Of a stretch of 64,000 nucleotides of DNA, positions 26,660 through 36,300 are shown piece by piece. Numbering within the stretch: position 1 is the stretch's first letter; each line of letters begins with the position of its first letter. The position numbers and the translations under genes were made by a program. Source of the stretch: Streptomyces sp. NBC_01591. Its GTDB lineage: Bacteria > Actinomycetota > Actinomycetes > Streptomycetales > Streptomycetaceae. The notes under the pieces were generated by a model that was not told the origin of the DNA, did not search any database, and saw nothing but the letters and a program-made list of their open reading frames with translations. The stretch spans positions 868,001 through 932,000 of the forward strand of contig NZ_CP109327.1 of the NCBI RefSeq assembly GCF_035918155.1, given 5' to 3'.

Positions 26660-29083
26660 TCAGCCGTTCCAGGTCCAGTCGGCCACCTCGGGCAGGTCCG
26701 TGCCGTGTTCACGGATCCAGGCGTGATGGCGGGTGCGGACATCCGCCATCGCCTGGCGCACCGCCACTGCGCGGACGCCGAGGCCGGGCACCCGGTCGAT
26801 GACGTCCATGACCAGCCGGTAGCGGTCCAGGTCGTTGCGGACCACCATGTCGAAGGGCGTTGTGGTGGTGCCCTCCTCCTTGTAGCCCCGCACATGCAGC
26901 TGCGCATGACCCGCGCGCCGGTAGGCGAGCCGGTGGATCAGCCACGGATAGCCGTGGTAGGCGAAGATCACGGGGGTGTTCCTGGTGAACACCGCGTCGT
27001 ACTCGGAGTCCGGCATGCCGTGCGGGTGCTCCTCGCGGGGCAGCAGCCGTGCCATGTCGACCACGTTGACCACCCGTACCGCCAGTTCCGGCAGGTGCCT
27101 GCGCAACAGGTCGGCGGCGGCCAGTGTCTCCAGGGTGGGCACGTCGCCGGCGCAGGCCAGCACCACGTCGGGTTCGCGGCTGCCGTCCTCCGTACCCGCC
27201 CATTCCCACACGCCCGCGCCGCGGGCGCAGTGCGCGCGGGCCTGGTCGAGGGTGAGCCAGTCGAAGGACGGCTGCTTGCCGGCCACGATCACATTGACGT
27301 AGTCGCGGCTGCGCAGCGCGTGGTCGGCGACGGAGAGCAGGGTGTTGGCGTCCGGTGGCAGGTAGACCCGTACGACCTCGGGGCTCTTGTTGAGGATGTG
27401 GTCGACGAAGCCCGGGTCCTGGTGGGAGAACCCGTTGTGGTCCTGGCGCCAGACGTGCGAGGTGAGCAGGTAGTTGAGCGAGGCGATGGGACGGCGCCAG
27501 GCCAGCCGGCGGGCGGTCCTGAGCCATTTGATGTGCTGGTTGACCATCGAGTCGACGATGTGGGCGAACGCCTCGTAGCAGGAGAAGAGACCGTGCCGGC
27601 CGGTGAGGAGATATCCCTCCAGCCAGCCCTGGCACAGATGCTCGGAGAGCACCTCCATGACGCGTCCGTCGCGGGCGAGGTGCTCGTCGGTCGGCAGCGT
27701 CCGTTCCTGCCATGCCTTGGCGGTGGCGCCGTAGAGGGCGTCGAGCCGGTTCGAGGCGGTTTCGTCGGGGCCCACGACGCGGAAGTCGCGGCGTTCGGCG
27801 GTGGCGGCCATGACGGCCTCCAGCAGACCGCCGAGCACCCGGGTCGGCTCGTGCAGCACGGTGCCGGGCTTGTCGACCTCGACGGCGTGGTCGTCCAGCG
27901 GCGGGATCGGCAGCTCACGCAGGAGCAGACCGCCGTTGGCGTACGGGGTCGAGCCGAGCCGGGCGTCGCCCTCGGGCACACAGGCGAGCACCTGGGGGCC
28001 GGGCCGCCCCGACGCGTCGAAGAGCTCCTCGGGCCGGTAGGAGCGCATCCACGCCTCCAGCTGCCGCAGATGATCCTCGCTGTCCCGGACCCCGGGCAGC
28101 GGGACCTGATGGGCGCGCCAGGTGCCCTCGACGGGCACCCCGTCGACCTCGACCGGGCCGGTCCAGCCCTTGGGGGTGCGCAGCACGATCATCGGCCAGT
28201 GCGGGCGGTCGGTGTCGCCGCCGGTGCGGGCGGCGGCCTGGAGTTCCCGGATCCGGTCGACGGCGCGGTCCATCGCGGCGGCCATCGCCCGGTGGACGCT
28301 GATCGGGTCGTCGCCGCCGACGTAGAGGGGGTCGTGTCCGTAGCCGCGCAGCAGGGCGTCGAGCTCCGTCTCGGGAAGGCGGGCGAGCACGGTCGGGTTG
28401 GCGATCTTGTAGCCGTTGAGGTGGAGGACCGGCAGGACGGCTCCGTCGTGCACCGGGTCGAGGAACTTGTTGGAGTGCCAGGACGCGGCGAGCGGTCCGG
28501 TCTCGGCCTCACCGTCGCCGATGACGCAGGTGACGAGCAGGTCGGGGTGGTCGAGGGCGGCCCCGTAGGCGTGGGTGAGGGCATAGCCGAGTTCGCCGCC
28601 CTCGTGGATGGAGCCGGGTGTCTCCGGTGCCACGTGGCTGGGCACTCCGCCGGGGAAGGAGAACTGCTTGAACAGCAGGCCCATGCCGTCGGCGTCGCGG
28701 CCGACGTCGGGGTACGTCTCCGAGTAGCTGCCCTCCAGCCAGGAGTTGGCGAGGACGGCGGGTCCGCCGTGGCCGGGGCCCCAGACGCAGAGGCCCTGGA
28801 CGCCGCGGGACTTGATGACACGGTTGAGGTGGGTGTGGACCAGGTTCAGTCCGGGTGAGGTGCCCCAGTGGCCGAGCAGGCGCGGCTTGATGTCCTCCCG
28901 GACGAGCGGCCGGGTCAGGAGCGGGTTGTCCATCAGATAGATCTGGCCGACGGCCAGGTAGTTGGCGGCCCGCCAGTGCGCGTCGAGTGCCGCGATCTCC
29001 TCGTCGGAAGGGCCGGACGGGCCGGACGGGCCGGACGGGGCTGTCGGGCCGGACGGGGCTGTCGGGCCGGGGGCGTTGCTCAT
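26660..29083 (-). CDS. xfp: Phosphoketolase
   Basis: An 807-residue thiamine-diphosphate enzyme that splits xylulose 5-phosphate (and perhaps fructose 6-phosphate) into acetyl phosphate and an aldose phosphate. Family motifs are [39 protein letters not shown], and the cofactor-binding [14 protein letters not shown]; length is typical. The first 26 residues are an added Gly-Pro-Ser/Ala-Thr string encoded by 9-bp DNA repeats. The ATG at 29083 has TGGAGA upstream. It lies 38 bp after the aldehyde dehydrogenase gene, likely one operon. Phosphoketolase is often placed with stress or hypoxia genes in streptomycetes. Confidence 0.95.
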   Translation of the reverse strand: MSNAPGPTAPSGPTAPSGPSGPSGPSDEEIAALDAHWRAANYLAVGQIYLMDNPLLTRPLVREDIKPRLLGHWGTSPGLNLVHTHLNRVIKSRGVQGLCVWGPGHGGPAVLANSWLEGSYSETYPDVGRDADGMGLLFKQFSFPGGVPSHVAPETPGSIHEGGELGYALTHAYGAALDHPDLLVTCVIGDGEAETGPLAASWHSNKFLDPVHDGAVLPVLHLNGYKIANPTVLARLPETELDALLRGYGHDPLYVGGDDPISVHRAMAAAMDRAVDRIRELQAAARTGGDTDRPHWPMIVLRTPKGWTGPVEVDGVPVEGTWRAHQVPLPGVRDSEDHLRQLEAWMRSYRPEELFDASGRPGPQVLACVPEGDARLGSTPYANGGLLLRELPIPPLDDHAVEVDKPGTVLHEPTRVLGGLLEAVMAATAERRDFRVVGPDETASNRLDALYGATAKAWQERTLPTDEHLARDGRVMEVLSEHLCQGWLEGYLLTGRHGLFSCYEAFAHIVDSMVNQHIKWLRTARRLAWRRPIASLNYLLTSHVWRQDHNGFSHQDPGFVDHILNKSPEVVRVYLPPDANTLLSVADHALRSRDYVNVIVAGKQPSFDWLTLDQARAHCARGAGVWEWAGTEDGSREPDVVLACAGDVPTLETLAAADLLRRHLPELAVRVVNVVDMARLLPREEHPHGMPDSEYDAVFTRNTPVIFAYHGYPWLIHRLAYRRAGHAQLHVRGYKEEGTTTTPFDMVVRNDLDRYRLVMDVIDRVPGLGVRAVAVRQAMADVRTRHHAWIREHGTDLPEVADWTWNG
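29010..29072. repeat. 9-bp tandem repeat in the 5' end of phosphoketolase
   Basis: Three GGGCCGGAC units in a row, then GGGGCTGTC and GGGCCGGAC in alternation. It encodes Gly-Pro-Ser and Ala/Thr-Pro-Ser triplets at residues 5-25. Nine-base units keep the frame when copy number changes. Confidence 0.85.
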
Positions 29084-29121
29084 GCGTGTCTCCAGACGAG
29101 AGGCGCTCGTGGTCAGTACAC

Positions 29122-30546
29122 CTAGGAGGTGGCGCCGACGGGCTCGGGGCCGTACCAGACCGTGGTCGCGTTGCAGAACGCGCGGATGCCCTGCCCGGCG
29201 AGTTCACGTCCGTAGCCGGAGCGCTTGACGCCGCCGAAGGGCAGCGCGGGATGGGACGCCGTCATCCCGTTGAAGAAGACGCCACCGGCCTCCAGGTCAC
29301 GTACGCAGCGACGCGCCTCGTCCGCGTCGCGGGTCCATACGTTGGAGCTGAGGCCGAACGGGCTGTCGTTGGCGAGCGCCACGGCTTCGTCGAGACTGTC
29401 GACGCGGTAGAGGGAGGCGACGGGGCCGAAGGTCTCCTCGCGGTGGATGCGCATGGCGGGGGTGATCCCGGTGAGGACCGTGGGGGCGTAGAACCAGCCA
29501 CGCTCCAGTTCCGGGGCCAGACCCTCGGGCCTGCCGCCTCCGCACAGCGCTCTCGCGCCCTGCCGTACCGCGTCGTCCACCAGCTCCTCCAGGTCGGTGC
29601 GGCCCTGTTCGCTGGCGAGCGGCCCGACGTCGGTGGATTCCTGCATCGGGTCACCGACCGCCAGATTGCTCATGCCCACGGTGAACCGCTCGGCGAACTC
29701 CTCGTACACCTCCGTGTGCACGATGAACCGTTTGGCGGCGATGCAGGACTGCCCGTTGTTCTGCACCCGCGCGGTCACGGCGGTGCGGGCGGCCCTCGCG
29801 ACGTCCGCCGACGGCATGACGAGATACGGGTCGCTGCCGCCCAGCTCCAGGACGGAGTGCTTCACCTCGTCGCCGGCGATCGAAGCGACCGAGCGACCGG
29901 CCGGTTCGCTGCCGGTGAGGGTGGCCGCGGCGACCCGGCGGTCCCGCAGGATCGCCTCGACCGCCCCCGATCCCACCAGCAGGCTCTGGAAGCACCCCGC
30001 CGGGAATCCGGCCCGGCGGAACAGGCCCTCCAGGTACATTGCCGTCTGCGGGACGTTGGAGGCGTGCTTGAGCAGGCCGACGTTCCCCGCCATGAGGGCC
30101 GGGGCGGCGAACCGTACGACCTGCCAGAGCGGGAAGTTCCACGGCATCACGGCGAGCACGGCACCGAGCGGCCGGTAGTGGACGTAGGCCCGGGAGGCGC
30201 CGGAGTCCTGCACATCGGCCGGGGACGGGTGCTCGTCCGCGAGGAGTTCCTCCGCCCGGGCCGCGTACCAGCGCATCGCCTTGGCGCATTTGGCGGCCTC
30301 CGCGCGGGCCGCCTTGACGGGTTTGCCCATTTCGGTGGTCATGGTGCGCGCGATGTCCTGCTGGTCCTCGTCGAGCAGCCCGGCGGCCTGGTTCAGCAGC
30401 CGGGCCCGTTCGGTGAATCCGGTGGTCCGGTACCGCTTGAACGCGGTGTCGGCGGCGTCGAGCCGCTGCTCGATCCCCGCCTCGTCGAGCGCGTCGAATG
30501 TTCTGAGGGTTTCGCCGTTCGCGGGATTGACCGTCGCGATGGGCAT
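29122..30546 (-). CDS. Aldehyde dehydrogenase (succinate-semialdehyde type)
   Basis: A 474-residue NAD(P)-dependent aldehyde dehydrogenase. MPWNFPLWQ carries Asn137 of the oxyanion hole, Lys160 binds cofactor, LELGGSDP carries Glu234 and [11 protein letters not shown] the nucleophile Cys268. The short N-terminus beginning [12 protein letters not shown] is typical of GabD/Sad succinate-semialdehyde enzymes. ATG 30546 has AAGGAGGA nine bases upstream. It precedes phosphoketolase by 38 bp, so the two are probably transcribed together. Its real aldehyde is not fixed by the sequence. Confidence 0.92.
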   Translation of the reverse strand: MPIATVNPANGETLRTFDALDEAGIEQRLDAADTAFKRYRTTGFTERARLLNQAAGLLDEDQQDIARTMTTEMGKPVKAARAEAAKCAKAMRWYAARAEELLADEHPSPADVQDSGASRAYVHYRPLGAVLAVMPWNFPLWQVVRFAAPALMAGNVGLLKHASNVPQTAMYLEGLFRRAGFPAGCFQSLLVGSGAVEAILRDRRVAAATLTGSEPAGRSVASIAGDEVKHSVLELGGSDPYLVMPSADVARAARTAVTARVQNNGQSCIAAKRFIVHTEVYEEFAERFTVGMSNLAVGDPMQESTDVGPLASEQGRTDLEELVDDAVRQGARALCGGGRPEGLAPELERGWFYAPTVLTGITPAMRIHREETFGPVASLYRVDSLDEAVALANDSPFGLSSNVWTRDADEARRCVRDLEAGGVFFNGMTASHPALPFGGVKRSGYGRELAGQGIRAFCNATTVWYGPEPVGATS

Positions 30547-30730
30547 GGCCGTGTCCTCCTTGCTCGGTTCTTCGACCGTGCCGTGCCGTACGCCGCGCCG
30601 CAACGCGGGCCCCGCCGGGCGGACACCCGACCGGCGCGGTCCGTGCGTGCGTGTGCACGTCGTCCGCGCCGGGAGGGGGAAGCGTTCAGCGGGTACGGAC
30701 GGCGGCGGTACCGGTCCCGGTGGGGCCGTC

Positions 30731-31234
30731 TCAGACGAGAGCGGGGTCGGATGCCGTCACGGGCTCGACGACGGGGGCGGCGACCGCGACGGGCGGGCGT
30801 CGGAACTCGCGCACACCAGGCAGCGGCGTGAGCGGGTCCAGATCCACGCTGTACGGCTCCTCGGCGTACCGGGTGAACCAGACGACCTTGCCCTCGGCCG
30901 TACGGCAGGTGCCCCAGCTGTCACTCAGGGCCATGACACGGCTCAGGCCACCGCCGCCGTTGCTGAGCAGCCGCGGCATCTCGGAGCCGTTGTCGGCGAC
31001 GGAGACCGTGAGATGCCGCCCGGACCAGCGGAGTTCGACGACGCAGTGGTTGTCCTCACCGACATGCCGGTGGACATTGGTCAGCAGCTCCTCCACACCC
31101 CGGCACACCGGCCGGATATGGAGTTCGAGATTCCAGTGGCGGAGGTGCGCGGCGATTATTCGTCGCAGCTGGGTCACACGCTCTGCCGAAACCTGGAATT
31201 CGACCAGATAGTGCCGGTCGAGTGGAACGGTCAT
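30731..31234 (-). CDS. RsbW-like ATP-binding protein
   Basis: A 167-residue GHKL ATPase. GVEELLTNVHRHV is the N box and VSVADNGSEMPRLLSNGGGGLSRVMALSDSW contains the G1/G2 ATP-lid motifs, as in anti-sigma factor kinases and the many Streptomyces regulatory ATPases. The C-terminal tail (about 130-167) is Pro/Val-rich and disordered. ATG 31234 has GAGGAGC about seven bases upstream. No sigma factor or antagonist is adjacent. Streptomyces encode dozens of such proteins, so the partner cannot be named. Confidence 0.85.
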   Translation of the reverse strand: MTVPLDRHYLVEFQVSAERVTQLRRIIAAHLRHWNLELHIRPVCRGVEELLTNVHRHVGEDNHCVVELRWSGRHLTVSVADNGSEMPRLLSNGGGGLSRVMALSDSWGTCRTAEGKVVWFTRYAEEPYSVDLDPLTPLPGVREFRRPPVAVAAPVVEPVTASDPALV

Positions 31235-31322
31235 CGTCGAGGCTCCTCACATCGAGGCCCACTGAACTTCGCCCCGTTGAACAACGACCCCCGAACACGA
31301 AGAGTGAGCAGATGACTCTTAT

Positions 31323-31344
31323 GGGTCACTCCACAGGGTGACCC
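31323..31344. terminator. Hairpin downstream of the molybdo-hydroxylase operon
   Basis: GGGTCAC (31323-31329) and GTGACCC (31338-31344) form a 7-bp stem 55 bp past the stop of the molybdenum subunit gene on the - strand. Confidence 0.5.
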
Positions 31345-31398
31345 GGCAGAACCGGTCGCGCAACACGTATGGACGTCCGCCCGGGGCACAGGAGACGG

Positions 31399-33498
31399 TC
31401 ACAGGAGGTACGGCAGCAGCGCGTCCGGGGTGAGCGGGAGGGTGCGCAACCTGATACCGGTGGCGTGCCGGACGGCGTTGCCGATGGCCGCCGCCGCGCC
31501 GACGATGCCGATCTCGCCGATGCCCTTGCTGCCCATCGGGTTGAGATGCGGATCCTCCTCGTCGATCCAGTGCGCCTCGATCTCCCGCACGTCGGCGCAG
31601 GCCGGCACATGGTAGGAGGCGAGATCGCTCTCGGTGAAGTCGCCGAAGACGCGGTCCATGGTGGAGGCCTCGGTCAGCGCCATGCCGATCCCCATGGTCA
31701 TGCCGCCGATGAACTGGGAGCGTGCGGTACGGGAGTTGAGGATGCGTCCGGCGGCGAAGACGCCGAGCATCCGGCGCAGTCGGACCTCTCCGGTCCGTGC
31801 GTGCACGGCGACTTCGGCGAAGTGTGCCCCGAACGCATGGCGTGCGTACGGGGATTGCCCGGCGGTCTCCTGCTGGGTGTCGGCGGTGACGGTGAGCCCG
31901 TCGGCGGGAACCGGGCCGGTGCGCTCGCGCAACTGCCGCAGCAGCAGGGTGCACGCCTTGTGCACGGACCAGCCCCAGGAGGCCGTGCCCGACGATCCGC
32001 CGGCCAGTGGGGCGTCGGGCAGGTCGCTGTTGCCGATGTCGATCCGGACGTTCTCCACGGGGGTGCCCAGGACGTCGGCGGCGATCTGTGCGAGCACGGT
32101 GCGGGCGCCGGTGCCGATGTCGGTGGCGTTGACCCGGATGCGGTACGAGCCGTCGGGGGCCGCGTGCGCCGAGGCACTGGAGGCGGCGATGTACACGGGG
32201 TAGGTGGCGGCGGCGACGCCCGTGCCGAGCAGCAGCGGTCCCTCCTCACGGGCCGCGGGGCGCGGGTCGCGGTCGTACCAGCCGAACCGTGCGGCGCCCT
32301 TCTCCAGGCAGGCGGCCAGGCCGCGGCTGCTGAACGCGCGTCCGGAGTCCGGTTCGTTCGCCGGGTCGTTGAGGATGCGCAGTTCGACGGGGTCCATGCC
32401 GAGGGCCGAAGCGAGTTCGTCCATGGCGGATTCGAGTGCGTACATGCCCGGGGCTTCGCCCGGTGCGCGCATCCAGGAGGGGCTCGGCACGTCCAGAGCG
32501 ACTACCCGGTGGGTGGTGCGGCTGGTGGCGGAGCCGTACATGATCCGGGTCGGTACGGCCGCCTGCTCCACGAACTCCTTGACGGTGGAGGTCTGGGTGA
32601 TGACCTCGTGGTCGACGGCGGTGAGGGTGCCGTCGAGTTCGGCGCCGAGCCGGACGTGCTGGATGGTGGGAGCGCGATGGCCGACCACGGAGGCCATCTG
32701 ACGGCGGGGCAGCGCCATCTTGACGGGGCGCCCGGTGTGGCGCGCGGCCATGGCGGCCAGGACGGTCTGCGGGCGTGGGGTGCCCTTGGACCCGAAGCCG
32801 CCGCCGACGTGCTCGGAGACCGCGGTGATCTGCTGCGGCCGGAGCCCGAAGGCGGTGGCGAGGCTGTCGCGGACCGCGGTGGAGCCCTGGCTGGAGTCGT
32901 GGACGGTCAGATGTCCGTCGTCGTCCCACTGCGCCGTCGTGGCGTGCGGCTCCATGGGGTGGTTGTGCAGGGCGCCGATGGTGTAGGTGGCGTCGACCTG
33001 TACGGGGGCGATGGCGAGGGCCCGGTCGGTGTCGCCGCGTTCGCGGACGGCGGGGTAGCCGCCGTTGACCGTCTCCGGGGTGTACAGGCCGGGGTGGTCC
33101 TCGGTCAGCAGGACGTCGTGCCCGTCGGTCTCGTACGTGATCCGCAGTGCCTCGGCCCCCGCGCGGGCACGCTCCGGGGTGTCGGCCACCACGAGTGCGA
33201 CGGGCCAGCCCCGGTGCGGGACCCGGTCGTTCTGGAGGACGGCGAGGATCGGGTCGTCGGGTTCCTTCAGCCGGGGGGCGTTGCTGTGGGTGAGTACGGC
33301 GTGCACACCCGGCAGGGCCAGTGCCTCGTCCGCGTGGACGGCATCGACGCGGCCGCGGGCGATCGTGGCGGGGACGGGCCGGCCGTACAGACACCCCGGC
33401 GGGGTGTGCTCGGCGGCGTAGCGGGCGGTGCCCGTGACCTTGTCCCGGCCCTCGCGGCGGACGACGGGGGTGCCCAGTGGTGGCGGGGCCTGGCTCAT
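31399..33498 (-). CDS. Molybdopterin subunit of a PaoC/XDH-type hydroxylase
   Basis: A 699-residue large subunit of the xanthine oxidase family. Aldehyde-oxidase domain I is at about 15-125 (VTGTARYAAE), molybdopterin-binding motifs are GGGFGSKG and RAPGEAPGMYALE, and the catalytic Glu lies in the C-terminal GSKGIGEIGIVGAAAAI. This short type matches PaoC (periplasmic aldehyde oxidase) of E. coli and related YagR proteins. It is the third gene of an operon with FAD and iron-sulphur subunits. It should hydroxylate aldehydes or N-heterocycles. No Tat signal is visible, so the complex is probably cytosolic here. Confidence 0.92.
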   Translation of the reverse strand: MSQAPPPLGTPVVRREGRDKVTGTARYAAEHTPPGCLYGRPVPATIARGRVDAVHADEALALPGVHAVLTHSNAPRLKEPDDPILAVLQNDRVPHRGWPVALVVADTPERARAGAEALRITYETDGHDVLLTEDHPGLYTPETVNGGYPAVRERGDTDRALAIAPVQVDATYTIGALHNHPMEPHATTAQWDDDGHLTVHDSSQGSTAVRDSLATAFGLRPQQITAVSEHVGGGFGSKGTPRPQTVLAAMAARHTGRPVKMALPRRQMASVVGHRAPTIQHVRLGAELDGTLTAVDHEVITQTSTVKEFVEQAAVPTRIMYGSATSRTTHRVVALDVPSPSWMRAPGEAPGMYALESAMDELASALGMDPVELRILNDPANEPDSGRAFSSRGLAACLEKGAARFGWYDRDPRPAAREEGPLLLGTGVAAATYPVYIAASSASAHAAPDGSYRIRVNATDIGTGARTVLAQIAADVLGTPVENVRIDIGNSDLPDAPLAGGSSGTASWGWSVHKACTLLLRQLRERTGPVPADGLTVTADTQQETAGQSPYARHAFGAHFAEVAVHARTGEVRLRRMLGVFAAGRILNSRTARSQFIGGMTMGIGMALTEASTMDRVFGDFTESDLASYHVPACADVREIEAHWIDEEDPHLNPMGSKGIGEIGIVGAAAAIGNAVRHATGIRLRTLPLTPDALLPYLL

Positions 33499-33573
33499 GA
33501 CGGGGTCCTCACGGCGGGGTCGGCGTTGGTGCGGTTGCTCAGCTGTCGGCGGGGCGGCGCCGGGGCGGGTTGC

Positions 33574-34560
33574 TCAGCTGTCGGCGGCGAGTTCGGCGAG
33601 CGCGTCGACGGCCAGGTTGCGGGCGAGGCCCACCTTGAAGGCGTTGTCGCGCAGCGGGCGGGCCGCGGCGAGTTCTGCGTCCACGGCCCGCGCGAAGGTC
33701 TCCTCGGTGGCCGGTGCGCCCCGGAGCACGTCCTCGGCGGCCTGTGCGCGCCAGGGCCGGTGGGCGAGCCCGCCGAAGGCCAGCGCGGCATGCTCGATCC
33801 GGCCGTCGCGGACGCTCAGTACGGCGGCGACGGACGCGAGGGCGAAGGCGAAGGAGGCGCGGTCGCGGGCCTTGCGATAGAGGGATGCGGCGCCGTCCGG
33901 GCGCGGTGGCAGGACCACCTCGGTGATGAGTTCGCCCGGCCGGATCTCGGTGTCCCGGTCGGGGGTGTCGCCCGGCAGGCGGTGGAATCCGGTGGCGGGC
34001 AGGGTCCGCCCGCCGTCCGGTCCGTGCAGGTGGACGGTGGCGTCGAGGGCGGAAAGGGCGACGGCCATGTCGGACGGGTGGGTGGCGACGCAGTACGTGG
34101 AGTGACCGAGCACGGCGAGATCGCGCTGGGCGCTGTCGAGGGCGGGGCAGCCGGTGCCGGGTTCCCGCTTGTTGCACGGCTTGGAGGTGTCCTGGAAGTA
34201 CGGGCAACGGGTGCGCTGCAGCAGGTTGCCACCGGTCGTGGCGGTGTTGCGCAGTTGCCCGGAGGCGCCGGACAGCAGCGCCTGGGACAGGACGGGGTAG
34301 TGGGTGCGTACGACGGGATGGGCGGCCAGGTCGCTGTTGCGCACGGTCGCGCCGATCCGAAGGCCGCCGTCCGCGGTCTCGGTCACGTGGTCCAGCGGCA
34401 GCCGGCTGATGTCGATGAGCCGGTCCGGGGCTTCGACACCGAGCTTCATCAGGTCGACGAGGTTGGTGCCGCCGCCGAGGAACACGGCTCCGGGGTGGGC
34501 TGCGCTCTCCTGGACCGCTTCCTCGGTGGACCTGGCGCGGAGGTAGGCGAAGGGCTTCAC
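33574..34560 (-). CDS. FAD subunit with extra iron-sulphur site (PaoB/YagS-like)
   Basis: A 328-residue CO-dehydrogenase-type flavoprotein. FLGGGTNLVDLMK binds the FAD pyrophosphate, and TTGGNLLQRTRCPYF leads into an insertion with Cys119, Cys129, Cys138 and Cys157. In PaoB this insertion holds a [4Fe-4S] cluster, so the complex likely transfers electrons through it. The GTG at 34560 overlaps the stop of the iron-sulphur subunit gene (GTGA), which shows translational coupling. There are 75 bp before the molybdenum subunit gene. Confidence 0.92.
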   Translation of the reverse strand: MKPFAYLRARSTEEAVQESAAHPGAVFLGGGTNLVDLMKLGVEAPDRLIDISRLPLDHVTETADGGLRIGATVRNSDLAAHPVVRTHYPVLSQALLSGASGQLRNTATTGGNLLQRTRCPYFQDTSKPCNKREPGTGCPALDSAQRDLAVLGHSTYCVATHPSDMAVALSALDATVHLHGPDGGRTLPATGFHRLPGDTPDRDTEIRPGELITEVVLPPRPDGAASLYRKARDRASFAFALASVAAVLSVRDGRIEHAALAFGGLAHRPWRAQAAEDVLRGAPATEETFARAVDAELAAARPLRDNAFKVGLARNLAVDALAELAADS

Positions 34561-35123
34561 GGCGTCACGTCCTCGATCGCCTCGACGATGCGGGGGTAGG
34601 CGCCGCAGCGGCACAGGTTGCCGCTCATCCGCTCGCGGATCTCGTCCGCGTCGAGCGGTGCCGGGGCCGATACGGGCGCCCTGCGGGCGGTGACATGGGA
34701 CGGGAAGCCGTCCGCCGCCTCGCCGAGCATGCCGACGGCCGAGCAGATCTGGCCGGGGGTGCAGTAACCGCACTGCAGGGCGTCGCGGTCCAGGAAGGCT
34801 TCCTGGAGGGGGTGGAGCCGGTCGCCGTCGGCGAGGCCCTCGACGGTGGTGATGGCGGCGCCGTCGTGGGCGACGGCGAGCAGCAGGCAGCTGTTGGCGC
34901 GCCGGCCGTCGACGATGACGGTGCACGCCCCGCACTGTCCGTGGTCGCAGCCCTTCTTCGCACCGGTGAGGCCGAGGTGCTCGCGCAGGGCGTCCAGGAC
35001 GGTGGTGCGGTGATCGAGCGTGAGCGTCCGCTCGGTTCCATTGATCTGCAGTGTCAGGGTGGAACGGTCGCCGGTTGCTCCCGGCTGTTGCGTACCGTCG
35101 TCCCGCCCGCGAGAGGGGTCCAC
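34557..35123 (-). CDS. [2Fe-2S] subunit of the molybdo-hydroxylase (PaoA-like)
   Basis: A 188-residue electron-transfer subunit. The plant-ferredoxin cluster uses Cys59, Cys64, Cys67 and Cys79 (KGCDHGQCGACTV), and the helical second domain binds the other cluster through Cys118, Cys121, Cys171 and Cys173 (QCGYCTPGQ, NLCRCGAYP). The GTG at 35123 has AAAGGTG nearby and gives family length; an ATG at 35192 would add 23 residues that do not form an evident Tat signal. The gene opens the operon and overlaps the FAD subunit. Confidence 0.9.
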   Translation of the reverse strand: MDPSRGRDDGTQQPGATGDRSTLTLQINGTERTLTLDHRTTVLDALREHLGLTGAKKGCDHGQCGACTVIVDGRRANSCLLLAVAHDGAAITTVEGLADGDRLHPLQEAFLDRDALQCGYCTPGQICSAVGMLGEAADGFPSHVTARRAPVSAPAPLDADEIRERMSGNLCRCGAYPRIVEAIEDVTP

Positions 35124-35238
35124 GCACTCGCACCTTTCAGAGGTGGCCTTTTGTCCGCTTTCTACCAGACATGAAACGGCTTCCCGCTTCATTGCTCCGC
35201 CGCCGGGCGGTGACCCGTCGGCCGGTCGGCCCATCGGT

Positions 35239-35628
35239 CTACCGGCTCGCCAGACGCAGCCGCACCTCTTCCTCCTGGTCACCGGAGACGGTCCCGACGA
35301 CCTTCACGTCGAAGGCATGCGCCAGGCTCTGCCGGAGCCGCTCCACCGCCCAGTAACCGCCCTGCACATCGACGCTCACGGGCGCGCCGAGCGCGACCGG
35401 TCCCGAGACGACTCGCGCCTCGGTGACGTCGACGGTCACCACCCATGCGGTGGGGCGCTTCCCGGCGAGGTTCTGCGGCACGTCGACCGAGGCCCGGTCA
35501 GTGGTGAACGCGGCCCGCAGCACGTCGAAGACCATCCGCGCGTCGGCCTTCTCGCACCCGCTGATGACGACCGAGACCTCCTGGCCGTACCCGCTCCCCT
35601 CCGCCTGCTTCTCCTTGATGGTGTTCAC
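35239..35628 (-). CDS. Hypothetical 129-residue alpha/beta protein
   Basis: Not recognised. The chain alternates strands and helices (VSVVISGCEKADARMVFDVL ... AWVVTVDVTEAR ... GGYWAVERLRQSLAHAFDVKVV) and is soluble. GTG 35628 has GGAAGGAA about seven bases upstream, and this start removes a non-conserved-looking 42-residue extension. It lies 115 bp upstream of the molybdo-hydroxylase operon on the same strand, so it may be co-transcribed, but nothing in it resembles a known maturation factor. Confidence 0.6.
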   Translation of the reverse strand: MNTIKEKQAEGSGYGQEVSVVISGCEKADARMVFDVLRAAFTTDRASVDVPQNLAGKRPTAWVVTVDVTEARVVSGPVALGAPVSVDVQGGYWAVERLRQSLAHAFDVKVVGTVSGDQEEEVRLRLASR

Positions 35629-35777
35629 CGCGGTTCCTTCCGCTCCGTGCCCCTGGGGCGATTCGGGGATGTCTCCAGGCTCACCCCGTGGCAGGGCGAC
35701 GGCGACACGAGACCACCGGAATCCGAACGGATCGTGCCCCTCGGAGTGAAACACCTTTTAGGTCATATCCACTTAAA

Positions 35778-35791
35778 ACATGAATTCATGT
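35778..35791. promoter_or_regulatory. 14-bp perfect AT-rich palindrome
   Basis: ACATGAATTCATGT lies in the divergent region between the 129-residue protein and the DUF6479 gene, in an AT-rich island (35745-35800) that stands out against the local GC. It could be an operator for either gene. The binding protein is unknown. Confidence 0.45.
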
Positions 35792-35833
35792 GAATTACTG
35801 AGTGAGGGCTCCGCCTCGGGGTATCCGGCAAGC

Positions 35834-36166
35834 ATGGACGTTTCGAACGCAGACCTGAGTTCGCTGGCCCTCACCTTCGCCGACGGCCGGGGCGCCACCG
35901 GGTCGGTGATGGGCATTGTCGGAGTGGCTCTGGTGGCCGTGCTGATCGGCGCGGTCTGGCTCGGGATGCGGCGCCGGGCCGAGGAGCTGCCACCACCCAG
36001 ACCCGACGAGCAGCCCCCGCGGCCGGACCACCGCAACCACATCGAGGAACGCGATGTGCACGGCGACGACCACTTCCCGCCCGACCGCCGGGGCCTTTCG
36101 CCGTACGAACTCGGTGACCACGGGAACGAACCCATCCGCCGCGAGACCGACGAGCAGCGCGACTGA
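35834..36166 (+). CDS. DUF6479 small membrane protein
   Basis: A 110-residue protein with one membrane helix (about 24-46, MGIVGVALVAVLIGAVWLGM), then R-R-R and a Pro/acid-rich cytoplasmic tail with PPPRPDEQPPRPDHR and LSPYELGDHGNEPIR. This matches the DUF6479 pattern seen in streptomycetes. Function is unknown. The ATG at 35834 fits the family start; an earlier ATG at 35780 lies in the palindrome and lacks a ribosome site. A GGGTAT ten bases upstream of the ATG resembles a stress-sigma -10, but no -35 is clear. Confidence 0.75.
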   Translation: MDVSNADLSSLALTFADGRGATGSVMGIVGVALVAVLIGAVWLGMRRRAEELPPPRPDEQPPRPDHRNHIEERDVHGDDHFPPDRRGLSPYELGDHGNEPIRRETDEQRD

Positions 36167-36300
36167 CCCCGCGGACTTCCCGGCATCGGTCCGCGGTGGG
36201 GGCATCGCGTGTTGCGGGCGCGGCCGCCCCCGGTGAGGCTGGTGGGGCCCGACGGCCACGGGCGTGCCCAGACCTCGGAACCGATGAAGGCAGTAGGACC

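Noticed and set aside
31369..34599. A 1076-codon + strand frame antisense to the molybdo-hydroxylase genes
   Set aside because: It mirrors real genes with clear cofactor motifs on the other strand and has shadow-type composition.
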